NCBI GenBank assembly: GCA_002071415.1
Contig: MWFC01000002.1
Span: forward strand, 96,366-160,365
Source of the DNA: Bacteroidetes bacterium ADurb.Bin012
GTDB lineage: Bacteria > Bacteroidota > Bacteroidia > Bacteroidales > TTA-H9
DNA length: 64,000 bases
Direction of reading: 5' to 3'
The translations under genes and the position numbers were made by a program. The notes below the pieces were generated by a model that ran no database searches, was not told where the DNA came from, and saw nothing but the letters and a program-made list of their open reading frames with translations. This document shows, one piece after another, positions 56,290 to 64,000 of this stretch (positions are counted from its first letter, which is position 1; each line of letters opens with the position of its first letter).

Positions 56290-56585
56290 CACTTACAACG
56301 AACAACTTACAACTACAACATTTCAAATTACAAATTCCAAACTCCAAATTTCAGTCTCCCAGTCTCCTAATCACCATCCACCATCCACTATCCACTATCC
56401 ACTATCCACTATCCACTATCCACCATCCACTATCCACCATCCACTATCCACCATCCACCATCCACCATCCACCATCCACCATTCTCCCTTCCTCCATTCT
56501 TCCATTTTTCCTTTTCTCCCTTCCTCCCTTTTTAACTTTATGAACTTTTAACTTTCAACTTTTTACTCACCAATCACCATCCAAC
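56290..56585. repeat. G-poor modular low-complexity element, copy B
   Basis: The plus strand has almost no G and carries the same modules as 46660-47180: ACAACTTACAACT-like, TCTCCCAGTCTCC, CACCATCCACCA, CTTCCTCCCTTTTTAACTTT and ACTTTCAACTTTT. Order differs in part from copy A. No frame is open. Confidence 0.7.
56371..56482. repeat. 16 heptamers of consensus CCACYAT
   Basis: A perfect array of sixteen 7-base units (112 bases). The first unit is TCACCAT; the others are CCACCAT or CCACTAT, mixed in the middle (T,T,T,T,T,C,T,C,T) and then five CCACCAT at the end. This is a microsatellite inside copy B of the low-complexity element and likely varies in length between strains. Confidence 0.9.
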
Positions 56586-56756
56586 TCTAAACGCAATTTA
56601 ACCTCAAAGTACGCCAAGTTATAAGTTTTGCAAAGGATAGTTCTAATTATTTCTTGATTCAATTTTAAAAATCAGGTCAAAAACGGCCAAGATGATGCTT
56701 TAGCTCTTTAAATCCTTACTAATATAGTCTTAACAATAGGGGGCTAAGCCAGGAAG

Positions 56757-57764
56757 TTATAATACCACTTCACTCAGTTTGGTTCTGATATTTTTTTCGA
56801 GTTCTTCGGCCAGTTCGGGATTATCTACGAGTAATTGTCTTACTGTTTCTCTGCCCTGGCCTAGGCGAGTATCACCGTAACTGAACCATGAGCCACTTTT
56901 TTTAATTACACCCAATTCAGACCCCAAATCGATAATTTCTCCGAGTTTGGAAACGCCTTCTCCATAGATGATATCGAACTCGGCTTGACGAAAAGGCGGT
57001 GCCACTTTGTTCTTGACCACTTTCACCCTGACGCGATTGCCCGTAATGTTTTCGCCTTCTTTCAATTGAGTGACGCGTCGAATGTCGAGTCGTACACTGG
57101 CATAAAATTTCAATGCATTACCTCCTGTGGTAGTTTCGGGATTACCAAACATGACACCGATTTTTTCGCGTAATTGGTTGATAAATATGCAGCAAGTCTT
57201 AGTTTTGCTGATATTGGCAGTAAGTTTACGCAAAGCTTGCGACATAAGTCGAGCTTGAAGGCCCATTTTTGAATCTCCCATTTCGCCTTCTATTTCGCTT
57301 TTAGGCGTAAGGGCCGCTACGGAGTCGATCACGATGATATCTATGGCATTGCTTCTGATGAGGTTATCGCTGATTTCGAGGGCTTGTTCTCCATAATCGG
57401 GCTGTGAAACCAGAAGGTTATCGGTATCTACCCCTAGTTTTTGAGCATACGTACGGTCGAAAGCATGCTCGGCATCTATAAAAGCAGCTATACCTCCCTG
57501 TTTTTGAGCTTCAGCAATAGCATGAAGCGCCAGCGTGGTTTTACCTGAAGATTCAGGACCAAATATTTCTATTACTCTCCCCTTGGGTAAACCCCCAACA
57601 CCAAGAGCAGTATCCAGGCCAATGGAACCCGTCGAGATAACAGGAATGGCCTCGGTGGGCTGATCCCCCAAACGCATAATGGCTCCCTTGCCATAATTCT
57701 TTTCAATATTACTGATAGTGGCTTCCAGAGCCTTTAATTTTGCTTGTTTATCGGTATTATCCAT
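56757..57764 (-). CDS. recA: recombinase RecA
   Basis: A 335-residue recombinase that coats ssDNA and drives strand exchange and SOS autocleavage. Walker A is GPESSGKT at 69-76, with the usual [11 protein letters not shown] region, loop L1 ([19 protein letters not shown]), the L2 region around [15 protein letters not shown], and the C-terminal domain. The protein ends soon after LEKNIRTKL without the long acidic tail seen in E. coli RecA. It has its own promoter and no recX nearby. Confidence 0.97.
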   Translation of the reverse strand: MDNTDKQAKLKALEATISNIEKNYGKGAIMRLGDQPTEAIPVISTGSIGLDTALGVGGLPKGRVIEIFGPESSGKTTLALHAIAEAQKQGGIAAFIDAEHAFDRTYAQKLGVDTDNLLVSQPDYGEQALEISDNLIRSNAIDIIVIDSVAALTPKSEIEGEMGDSKMGLQARLMSQALRKLTANISKTKTCCIFINQLREKIGVMFGNPETTTGGNALKFYASVRLDIRRVTQLKEGENITGNRVRVKVVKNKVAPPFRQAEFDIIYGEGVSKLGEIIDLGSELGVIKKSGSWFSYGDTRLGQGRETVRQLLVDNPELAEELEKNIRTKLSEVVL

Positions 57765-58261
57765 GATGATGTGATTGAATTATTTGAGTAATTTTCTTCT
57801 TATCGTTTTTCCCTATAAGTCCATCAAAGGTAAAATAAATTTCGATAATCGAACTACAATAAAAACCCGAGTCATTAAAATTTAGCTTACACTGAGAAAT
57901 GTCATATTCTCCCCGTTGGATTTTCTAAAAAAGACTTTCAAACAGTATACAGCGATAAATTGACTGCTATGGAAGATTCGACGGCTATTTTCATTACTAA
58001 GTCGTCTAATCATTACTACCACTCAGGACCAGGCCGTCTTCGAAAGTCAGGATAATATCGTCACCGGATGTGTCATAGAATAACTGTCTTTGTTGCTAAT
58101 CTCCATGAAGATTGGGCTTCTTGTCGATATGAGGAATGTAATAGCTGTCAGCCAGGCCTTTAATGTAAGAGGATGATATGTCTCGAAGCAACGACCTTTT
58201 TTTGCTTGGAATTTCTATTCAAAAATGGGAAAGATTAGCTTTTTGTCCATATAGCAATATT
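57765..58261. other. intergenic region upstream of recA with possible coding remnant
   Basis: About 500 bases between bcp (ending at 58262) and recA. The -7 box of recA is at 57825. On the minus strand from about 58245 to 58007 a frame reads like protein (SSYIKGLADSYYIPHIDKKP, then after a TAG stop DTSGDDIILTFEDGLVLSG), which may be a decayed gene fragment. I could not name it. Confidence 0.4.
57825..57832 (-). promoter_or_regulatory. -7 box TACCTTTG of recA
   Basis: An exact TAnnTTTG match on the minus strand, about 60 bases upstream of the recA ATG, with TTG 24 bases further upstream. No LexA-type palindrome was recognised. Confidence 0.5.
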
Positions 58262-58717
58262 TTAAAAATCTTTTTCAAGAATCTGTGAGCTGTGATGTTT
58301 AGTATCGATTTGTGTAATAATATCTTGAATAATTCCATCTTCCGAAATCAGGAAAGTATAACGCATAATGCCTTCATATTCTTTTCCGTACATCTTCTTT
58401 TTGCCCCATGCCCCATAACTTTTGATGATATTCTTGTCGGTATCAGCTATCAAAGGGAAGTTCAGATGATATTTTTCGGCAAAACTCTTTTGGGTTTTCA
58501 CGCTATCGGCACTTACGCCAATAATCTCATAACCTTTGGCTTTTAATCGTTCTAAATTGTCGTTCAGATTGCAGGCCTCGGCTGTACAACCAGGAGTATT
58601 GGCTTTGGGGTAAAAGTAAAGCACTACTTTCTTTCCTTCGTAATCTTTTAAGGAAATTGTATTCTCATTTTGATCTATGCCCAAAAAATCCGGGGCTTTA
58701 TCTCCAACTTTTAGCAT
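58262..58717 (-). CDS. bcp: thioredoxin-dependent thiol peroxidase (BCP/PrxQ)
   Basis: A 151-residue peroxiredoxin that reduces hydroperoxides with electrons from thioredoxin. The peroxidatic Cys44 is in TPGCTAEAC and the resolving Cys49 follows at the usual five-residue distance. LYFYPKANTPG and GVSADS are family blocks. It appears monocistronic. Confidence 0.94.
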   Translation of the reverse strand: MLKVGDKAPDFLGIDQNENTISLKDYEGKKVVLYFYPKANTPGCTAEACNLNDNLERLKAKGYEIIGVSADSVKTQKSFAEKYHLNFPLIADTDKNIIKSYGAWGKKKMYGKEYEGIMRYTFLISEDGIIQDIITQIDTKHHSSQILEKDF

Positions 58718-58891
58718 AACTATTTTGATTTTAAATGGTTGAATTTGGATGAAATATTATGACTTTTACTGAAAATAACATAATTTGATCCTTATTTGTT
58801 CAAAAAGTCATTGCTCATGGGGTGAAATGCGTTGAAAATGCGATTATGAACTTTCCATATAAAAACTGAAACCGCATAGGGCAAATACATC

Positions 58892-60091
58892 TCAGATGAT
58901 TCGAAGTTCTTTGAGGCAGGTTTCGATTTTCGACCAGGTTTCTGCAATGTCGTGATCGAGGCCCACCGAGAAGCGAACTAAGCCTTCGGAGAGCCCCATT
59001 TTTTGTTGATATTCTGGAGGGACTTCACTCGATGTACTTTTCCCTGAATTACTGAAAAGAGTTTTAAAATATCCCAAGCTCACGGCCAGATATCCCACCC
59101 CGGCCAATTCCATCTTTTCCATAAAAGCAGCAGCTTTTTCGCTGGTTTCTAAATCGACGGCCAGCATACCTCCAAAACCATAATCAGGATTCATGATTTT
59201 ATTGAATACCGGATAGCTGGGATCGTCTTCGAAGCCGGGATAGATGGTTTTCAAACCGGTTTCACGAAATTTTCGGGCAAGATACATGGCATTGCTGCTA
59301 TGTTTTTGCATACGGATATGCAATGTATGGAGGTTTTTCAAAATAGAAGATGAGCGTAAGGGATCGAGAACAGGGCCGAGAAGCATGGCACTTCCGTCGT
59401 TTACATTGCTCAGGGATTGAATAAAATCCTTTGATGCACAGATAGCTCCAGCCACACAATCGTTTTTCCCGTTCACGAATTTGGTGAGGCTATACACCAC
59501 GATGTGTGCACCTAACAAGGCGGGGCTCACTATCATGGGAGTAAATGTATTGTCGACGACGAGTGGAATGCCATGTTGATTGGCGATTTCGGCAAGTAAT
59601 GAAATATCGCTAATTTGCAACAACGGATTCGTCATGGTTTCGGTATAGACAAGCTTTGTATTGGGCTTGATGGCGGCTTTTACTTCTTCGGGCCTTGTAA
59701 TATCCACAAAGCTGACACTAATGTTGAATTTTGCGAGATAATTGTGGAGAAAAGCAAAAGTTCCGCCATAAGTGCAAAGGCTGGAGACAATGTGATCGCC
59801 CGAATTGCATAAATGAAGTAATGTTATAGTAATTGCCGCCATTCCACTGGCTGTAACCCAGCACGATTCTGTTCCTTCCATGGCTGCGAGGGCATCTGCA
59901 AGATATTTATTACTTGGATTCCAATGGCGAGAATACAGGAAACAGCCTTCGGTTTTCCCGGCAAAGGTGTCACTCATAGTTTTAGCCTGCATAAAGGTAA
60001 ATGTAGCAGAATCGGTAATGGAGGGGTTAACATCGCCAAACTCCCCGAACTGAAGAAGTTCGAATATTTTCTTTGAAGGATCGTATTTCAT
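58892..60091 (-). CDS. Cys/Met metabolism PLP-dependent enzyme (methionine gamma-lyase / cystathionine synthase family)
   Basis: A 399-residue PLP enzyme. K204 in YSLTKFVNG forms the Schiff base, D180 in LVVDNTF binds the pyridine nitrogen, and YSR (residues 53-55) and CTYGG (about 106-110) contact phosphate and substrate. I use the ATG at 60091; an in-frame GTG at 60118 overlaps the likely -7 box. The family includes methionine gamma-lyase, cystathionine synthases and O-acetylhomoserine sulfhydrylase, which cannot be separated by eye. It is divergent from an Lrp-type regulator, a pairing typical of amino-acid-degrading lyases. Confidence 0.85.
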   Translation of the reverse strand: MKYDPSKKIFELLQFGEFGDVNPSITDSATFTFMQAKTMSDTFAGKTEGCFLYSRHWNPSNKYLADALAAMEGTESCWVTASGMAAITITLLHLCNSGDHIVSSLCTYGGTFAFLHNYLAKFNISVSFVDITRPEEVKAAIKPNTKLVYTETMTNPLLQISDISLLAEIANQHGIPLVVDNTFTPMIVSPALLGAHIVVYSLTKFVNGKNDCVAGAICASKDFIQSLSNVNDGSAMLLGPVLDPLRSSSILKNLHTLHIRMQKHSSNAMYLARKFRETGLKTIYPGFEDDPSYPVFNKIMNPDYGFGGMLAVDLETSEKAAAFMEKMELAGVGYLAVSLGYFKTLFSNSGKSTSSEVPPEYQQKMGLSEGLVRFSVGLDHDIAETWSKIETCLKELRII

Positions 60092-60117
60092 GATGATACA
60101 ATTAAAGTAAGTTTTCA

Positions 60118-60125
60118 CAAAATTA
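60118..60125 (-). promoter_or_regulatory. -7 box TAATTTTG of the PLP enzyme gene
   Basis: An exact TAnnTTTG match on the minus strand, 26 bases before the ATG at 60091. It makes an upstream in-frame GTG at 60118 unlikely as the start. Confidence 0.5.
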
Positions 60126-60199
60126 TGAAAAAGACATGTATTCGTGCAGATTTTAAAAATTTTTTATCATTTGATTAATAACTTTAGCGAAATTTCGAT

Positions 60200-60207
60200 T
60201 AATTTTG
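60200..60207 (+). promoter_or_regulatory. -7 box TAATTTTG of the Lrp-type regulator
   Basis: An exact TAnnTTTG match 28 bases before the ATG at 60236, with TTTG at 60170-60173. An AAGGAAG ribosome-binding-like stretch lies between. The two divergent -7 boxes are only 75 bases apart, so one bound regulator could act on both. Confidence 0.5.
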
Positions 60208-60235
60208 TAAAAGTGTAAGTAAAAAGGAAGAAAAT

Positions 60236-60709
60236 ATGCATGCTGAGTTTCAACTCGATAGTTTAGACCGCAAAATTTTGAATATTTTGATTCGAAATGC
60301 CAGAACTCCCTTTCTCGAAATTGCGAGGGAATGCGGAGTAAGCGGTGCAGCGATTCATCAGAGAGTCCATAAAATGGAAAGGTCAGGAATCATTCAAAAT
60401 GCCACTTTGAAGCTTTCACCCAAAGCTCTGGGTTATTTAACCTGTGCCTTCATTGGGATTCAAATCAATCTTACTACTACTCGTACACACGAAGAGGTTT
60501 TCGAGAAAATAAAACAAATACCCGAAATCGTGGAATGCCATCATATTACGGGAAAATATAGTCTGTTAGCCAAGATTTACACTCGTAATAATGAACACTT
60601 AAAACAGATTATCGTCGATAAGATACAATCTATTCCTGAGATTACTTTCACAGAAACTTTTATCTCGCTCGAAGAAGGCTTCATGCGTAGTTTCATACCA
60701 GAAGCCTGA
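60236..60709 (+). CDS. Lrp/AsnC family transcriptional regulator
   Basis: A 157-residue DNA-binding protein. The N-terminal HTH is in LDRKILNILIRNARTPFLEI-ARECGVSGAAIHQRVHKMERSG, and the C-terminal half is the RAM ligand-binding domain (IKQIPEIVECHHITGKYSLLAKI). The family binds amino acids and controls nearby metabolic genes. It is divergent from the Cys/Met PLP enzyme, its probable target; the ligand may be methionine or a related amino acid. Autoregulation is likely from the shared promoter region. Confidence 0.92.
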   Translation: MHAEFQLDSLDRKILNILIRNARTPFLEIARECGVSGAAIHQRVHKMERSGIIQNATLKLSPKALGYLTCAFIGIQINLTTTRTHEEVFEKIKQIPEIVECHHITGKYSLLAKIYTRNNEHLKQIIVDKIQSIPEITFTETFISLEEGFMRSFIPEA

Positions 60710-60768
60710 AATTTTAAACGATGATTTTCAAAATCGAATTCGCGAAAAGCCAGAGGAAACTGATTCGG

Positions 60769-63174
60769 TTATTCCTTTTTTATGCGCATTTTATAGAATG
60801 AACGATGAACAAAAAATAATCCAATCACTAGAAAAATTGCACCAATCCATGGAGCATAATTCAAAGTGCCTGTATTTTTCGCAGCAAGTGTAATATGTAT
60901 GGAGATTTCGGCTGCAAGCAAACCAAAAAGAGTAGAAAATTTGATTATAGGATTGAGGGCCACACTCGAGGTATCCTTATAGGGGTCGCCCACAGTATCA
61001 CCTATGACGGTTGCGGCGTGCAGGTCGGTATTTTTTTGTTTCAGGTCGACTTCGACAACTTTTTTAGCATTATCCCAAGCTCCACCTGCATTAGCCATAT
61101 AAATTGCCTGAAACAATCCGAACACGGCGATAGATATCAAATAAGAAACAAAAAAGTTAGGATCGAAGAAAGCGAAGGCTAAGGTAAGGGAAAAGATGAC
61201 TGCGAAGATATTCCACATGCCATATTGTGCATATCGAGTGCAGATGCGCACCACTTCCTTGCTGTCTTCCACATCGGCTACTTCTTTGTCGAGGCGAATG
61301 TTACGTTTGATGTATTCTACGGCACGATGGGCTCCAGTAGTCACTGCCTGCATCGAAGCTCCGCTGAACCAGTAAATTACCGCTCCACCGGCTATAAAAC
61401 CCAAAATAACCATAGGATCGGTAAGTTGCAAAGCCATCAATCCACTTTTAGCCAGAATTAAAATGATGGAAAAGATCATGGTGGTAGCTCCGATTACTGC
61501 AGTTCCAATTAAAACAGGCTTGGCCGTAGCCTTGAAGGTATTGCCAGCCGAATCGTTGGCTTCGAGATAATGCTTGCCGAGTTCGAAATCAGGTGTAAAA
61601 CCAAAATCCTGTTCGATTTCCTTTTCGATGCCAGGGATTTGTTCGATACGTGAAAGCTCAAAAACACTTTGTGCGTTGTCGGTCACGGGTCCATAGCTAT
61701 CCACTGCTATCGTCACTGGTCCCATTCCCAAAAATCCAAAAGCCACCAAACCAAAGGCAAAAATACCTGGATAAATCCCAAAAATAGGCTGCTCAAAGCC
61801 TAAAGTAGTAAAATAGGCAACAAACATCAGAGCAACCATGGAAAGGCCTTTCCAGAATGCGCTGAAATTACCAGCCACCATGCCCGATAAAATCGTCAAT
61901 GATGGTCCTCCTTCCTTCGAAGCTGTAACAATTTCGTTTACATGCCTTGATTTGCTGCTTGTAAAACTCTTGGTAAGTTCGGGGATAATGGCTGCAGCCA
62001 AAGTTCCGCACGAAATGATGGTAGCCAGTTGCCACCATAAATTTGTTAATGGAATGCCTTCGGGGGTAGTAAGATCATTCAAGAGGAAATAACTGGTAAG
62101 GAAGGTAATGATGATAGAAACCCCAGAGGTAATCCAGATAAGCCTCGAAAGTGGCGTTTCGAAGTCGAATTCTTTGGCTTTTTTATATTGTTTCGCACTG
62201 ATAGCCTGATTGATTCCATAGCTCAAGAGTGAGGTAAGGACCATAAGAATTCGCATCATGAATATCCATACGATGAGGGTAGATTGAAATTCTACGTTGG
62301 TAACGGCTAAAACGATAAAAGAGATAAGAGCCACGCCAGTTACACCATAAGTTTCGAATCCATCGGCAGTAGGGCCGACGCTGTCGCCCGCATTATCGCC
62401 AGTGCAGTCAGCTATTACCCCTGGATTTCGAGGGTCATCTTCCGGAAGGCTGAATACGATCTTCATGAGATCTGCACCAATATCGGCGATCTTGGTAAAT
62501 ATCCCACCAGCTATACGAAGAGCCGATGCTCCAAGAGATTCACCAATGGCAAAACCTACAAAACAAGCTCCTGCACTATCACCCGGAACAGCTAATAAAA
62601 TAATGAGCATCATAATGAGTTCGATACAGATAAGAAACAAGCCTACACTCATTCCAGCCTGCAAAGGAATTGAAAGTACATTCCATGGCTTCTGACGCAA
62701 TGAAGCAAAGGAAGTACGACTGTTGGCCAGAGTGTTTATTCTTATCCCAAACCACGCAACACTGTATGATCCTAAAATTCCGAGCACTGTCCATAATAGA
62801 ATGATCAGGACTTTCCCCACGGATAAACCAGAAAGACCAAAGAAATAATAAAATATAATGATAGAAATAATAACTAATAGAATGAGAAGGAAACGGCCTT
62901 GTTGAAGAAGATAAGTTTTACAGGTGGTATAGATGGTTTCCGAAATTTCGAGCATAGCACGATGTACAGGTAACCGTTTAATTCGGGCAAATTGCCAAAC
63001 CCCAAACATCAGTCCAAAAAGAATGATTATCGAAAAATAAAGGAGCAAATGCCTCCCTTCGATTTGCCCATTAAAAAAACGAGATGTTAGGTCCGGAATA
63101 AGGAGATCGGCTTCACTTGCCTTCGAAACCAACGGTAATAGCAATACCGCTATGCTAATGCTAAATTTTTTCAT
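60769..63174 (-). CDS. hppA: membrane-bound proton/sodium-pumping pyrophosphatase
   Basis: An 801-residue polytopic enzyme coupling PPi hydrolysis to ion pumping. It has a signal-like N-terminus and about 16 helices. The active-site block reads DIGADLMK at 231-238 and then EDDPRNP and IADCTGDNAGDSVG; these differ from the canonical GADLVGKVE form in that the motif Glu is not at its usual place. GNTFK near 544-548 has Lys548 where K+-dependent enzymes have Ala, so it is probably K+-independent. The divergent type resembles H+-PPases of the Chlorobium kind. Ion choice is inference. It has a very good promoter. Confidence 0.92.
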   Translation of the reverse strand: MKKFSISIAVLLLPLVSKASEADLLIPDLTSRFFNGQIEGRHLLLYFSIIILFGLMFGVWQFARIKRLPVHRAMLEISETIYTTCKTYLLQQGRFLLILLVIISIIIFYYFFGLSGLSVGKVLIILLWTVLGILGSYSVAWFGIRINTLANSRTSFASLRQKPWNVLSIPLQAGMSVGLFLICIELIMMLIILLAVPGDSAGACFVGFAIGESLGASALRIAGGIFTKIADIGADLMKIVFSLPEDDPRNPGVIADCTGDNAGDSVGPTADGFETYGVTGVALISFIVLAVTNVEFQSTLIVWIFMMRILMVLTSLLSYGINQAISAKQYKKAKEFDFETPLSRLIWITSGVSIIITFLTSYFLLNDLTTPEGIPLTNLWWQLATIISCGTLAAAIIPELTKSFTSSKSRHVNEIVTASKEGGPSLTILSGMVAGNFSAFWKGLSMVALMFVAYFTTLGFEQPIFGIYPGIFAFGLVAFGFLGMGPVTIAVDSYGPVTDNAQSVFELSRIEQIPGIEKEIEQDFGFTPDFELGKHYLEANDSAGNTFKATAKPVLIGTAVIGATTMIFSIILILAKSGLMALQLTDPMVILGFIAGGAVIYWFSGASMQAVTTGAHRAVEYIKRNIRLDKEVADVEDSKEVVRICTRYAQYGMWNIFAVIFSLTLAFAFFDPNFFVSYLISIAVFGLFQAIYMANAGGAWDNAKKVVEVDLKQKNTDLHAATVIGDTVGDPYKDTSSVALNPIIKFSTLFGLLAAEISIHITLAAKNTGTLNYAPWIGAIFLVIGLFFVHRSFYKMRIKKE

Positions 63175-63197
63175 ACCATCTTCTTCTTATTTTTTGG

Positions 63198-63205
63198 CAA
63201 AATTA
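63198..63205 (-). promoter_or_regulatory. promoter of hppA (-7 TAATTTTG with -33 TTTG)
   Basis: An exact TAnnTTTG match on the minus strand with TTTG at 63224-63227, 18 bases upstream. This is the best promoter match in the window. It lies 23 bases before the ATG at 63174. Confidence 0.65.
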
Positions 63206-63368
63206 AGAAGCAAATTTCTAATGCAAACGATTGCGTAAAATTTTACGGCAGTTCTAAAATCAAGGATTTGAATATCATTTCATAAGATATTAAAAAAATC
63301 ATTACTGACCGACAAAAAAATTGAATAAAATGAAAGAGGGACAAAACCGAAGTTTCATCCCCCAGTTG

Positions 63369-63376
63369 TAAATTTG
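63369..63376 (+). promoter_or_regulatory. -7 box TAAATTTG before the transposase
   Basis: An exact TAnnTTTG match 25 bases before the transposase ATG at 63402. It may be carried by the insertion element. Confidence 0.45.
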
Positions 63377-63401
63377 TGTAGTAAACCTAAATTAACAACC
63401 A

Positions 63402-64000
63402 TGGGCAAAAATATAACAAAAAATTTAGTCGGTCAGCCGATCTTCAAACAGTTAATAAAAATGCTGCCGCGCGAACGGTTCGATTTGTTAGTTAAAGAAT
63501 ATGGCAGAGATCGCTACTACAAGACTTTTTTTCGTGGGATGAATTAATTGTGATGCTTTTCGGGATATTCTCTCGTTGTGATTCAATGGGTGAGGTATGC
63601 GACGGGATGCGAGCATTATCAGGCAAGCTCAATTATTTGGGTATGGATTGTGCCCCTTCCAAAAGTACGGCAGGAGATGCTTTACGGGATCGCAGTGAAG
63701 AAATTTTCAGATTATATTATTTCGAGCTAATAAGTTATTTTCGTCCTCTTTTATCGGTCAGCCGAAAAGAAAAGGTCAGTTTTGACGAGTTTTACGCATT
63801 TGATTCCACGACCATAACACTTTTTCCCGATATAATGAAAGGAGTAGGTCGTCATCTAAAAGGAGAAGGAAAGAAAAAAGGAGGTTTGAAAGTACACATG
63901 TTGACCGATATCCATAACGAGACACCTGTTTTTGCGAGGATTAGTGAAGCAAAAATGCACGACAAGAAGTTTTTGGCGCATTTGCATCCTTCTAAAGACA
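63402..64000 (+). mobile_element. IS4-type transposase with a T7 frameshift (3' partial)
   Basis: The first frame starts at 63402 (MGKNITKNLVGQPIFKQLI), covers LPRERFDLLVKEYGRDRYYKTFF and stops soon after a run of seven T (63526-63532). The -1 frame goes on at once with SWDELIVMLFGIFSRCDSM, EVCDGMRALSG and FYAFDSTTITLF, which holds the first catalytic Asp of the DDE triad, and stays open to the window end. The joined protein matches IS4-family transposases of Bacteroidales. The element's left terminal repeat was not identified. Slippage on the T7 run could give the full protein; otherwise it is a lost gene. Confidence 0.8.

Larger units (their letters stand above)
56013..56756. other. intergenic region with low-complexity element and heptamer array
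   Basis: About 740 bases between two leftward genes. Left part (56013-56280) is AT-rich and should hold the promoter of the lipoprotein cassette. Then comes the G-poor low-complexity copy B (56290-56585) with the heptamer array in it. Right of it, to 56756, nothing was recognised. Confidence 0.55.

Noticed and set aside
56371..56482. The heptamer array as a CRISPR array
   Set aside because: Units are 7 bases long with no unique spacers, so it is a microsatellite.

Overview
The window reads as a chromosomal segment of an AT-rich, probably anaerobic member of the Bacteroidota, most like Bacteroidales. The evidence is: two kinds of type IX secretion (T9SS) features (a DUF5103 plug protein and three secreted proteins with C-terminal sorting domains), several -7 boxes of the Bacteroidota form TAnnTTTG, S9 and M49 peptidase lipoproteins, a membrane pyrophosphatase of a divergent type, and Flx/sulfhydrogenase-like iron-sulfur flavoprotein subunits at the left edge. 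No rRNA, CRISPR array, prophage or plasmid backbone was seen.

Layout. 1-2618: end of an electron-transfer operon (two 4Fe-4S proteins and an FAD/NAD protein). 3048-3244: two tRNA-Leu genes. 3503-13105: a long leftward run (2-phosphosulfolactate phosphatase, DPP III, HAD, M23 peptidase, a large helical secreted protein, an outer-membrane barrel, peptidase E). 13435-14661: debris of a DNA methyltransferase and a second, opposing broken gene. 15120-18383: class V aminotransferase and acyl-CoA synthetase. 18413-20294: NAD salvage (pnuC plus nicotinamide riboside kinase) with a YggS protein. 20534-22627: S9 peptidase. 23291-27405: leftward run with T9SS plug, DUF2520, KdsC, UbiA and GtrA. 27636-34132 is a worn region: a transposase relic, AmrS, a frameshifted small gene, a spermidine-synthase-like membrane protein and an adenosine deaminase pseudogene. 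34245-40221: a thioredoxin, two glycosyltransferases, an LptF/G permease and a GNAT-like protein.

40400-46572 holds three T9SS-secreted Asp-box proteins. The first two are near-perfect tandem copies except for their promoter and signal peptide. 47203-49259 is an ABC1 kinase with a phasin-like partner. 49787-53007 is the translation operon thrS-infC-rpmI-rplT, in which infC appears to start at AUA and rplT has a strong leader hairpin. nth then converges on a compact four-gene envelope cassette (53714-56012) with a GH46-like hydrolase, a two-helix membrane sensor, a small helical protein and a lipoprotein; this is my best candidate for an undescribed module. The right end has recA, bcp, a Cys/Met PLP enzyme divergent from an Lrp regulator, a K+-independent-looking membrane pyrophosphatase, and the start of an IS4-type transposase with a T7 frameshift.

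Noncoding structure includes two copies of a G-poor modular low-complexity element (46660-47180 and 56290-56585), a 16-unit heptamer array inside the second, and a facing pair of REP-like palindromes (22803-22879). All functions come from reading motifs by eye; no database search was run.
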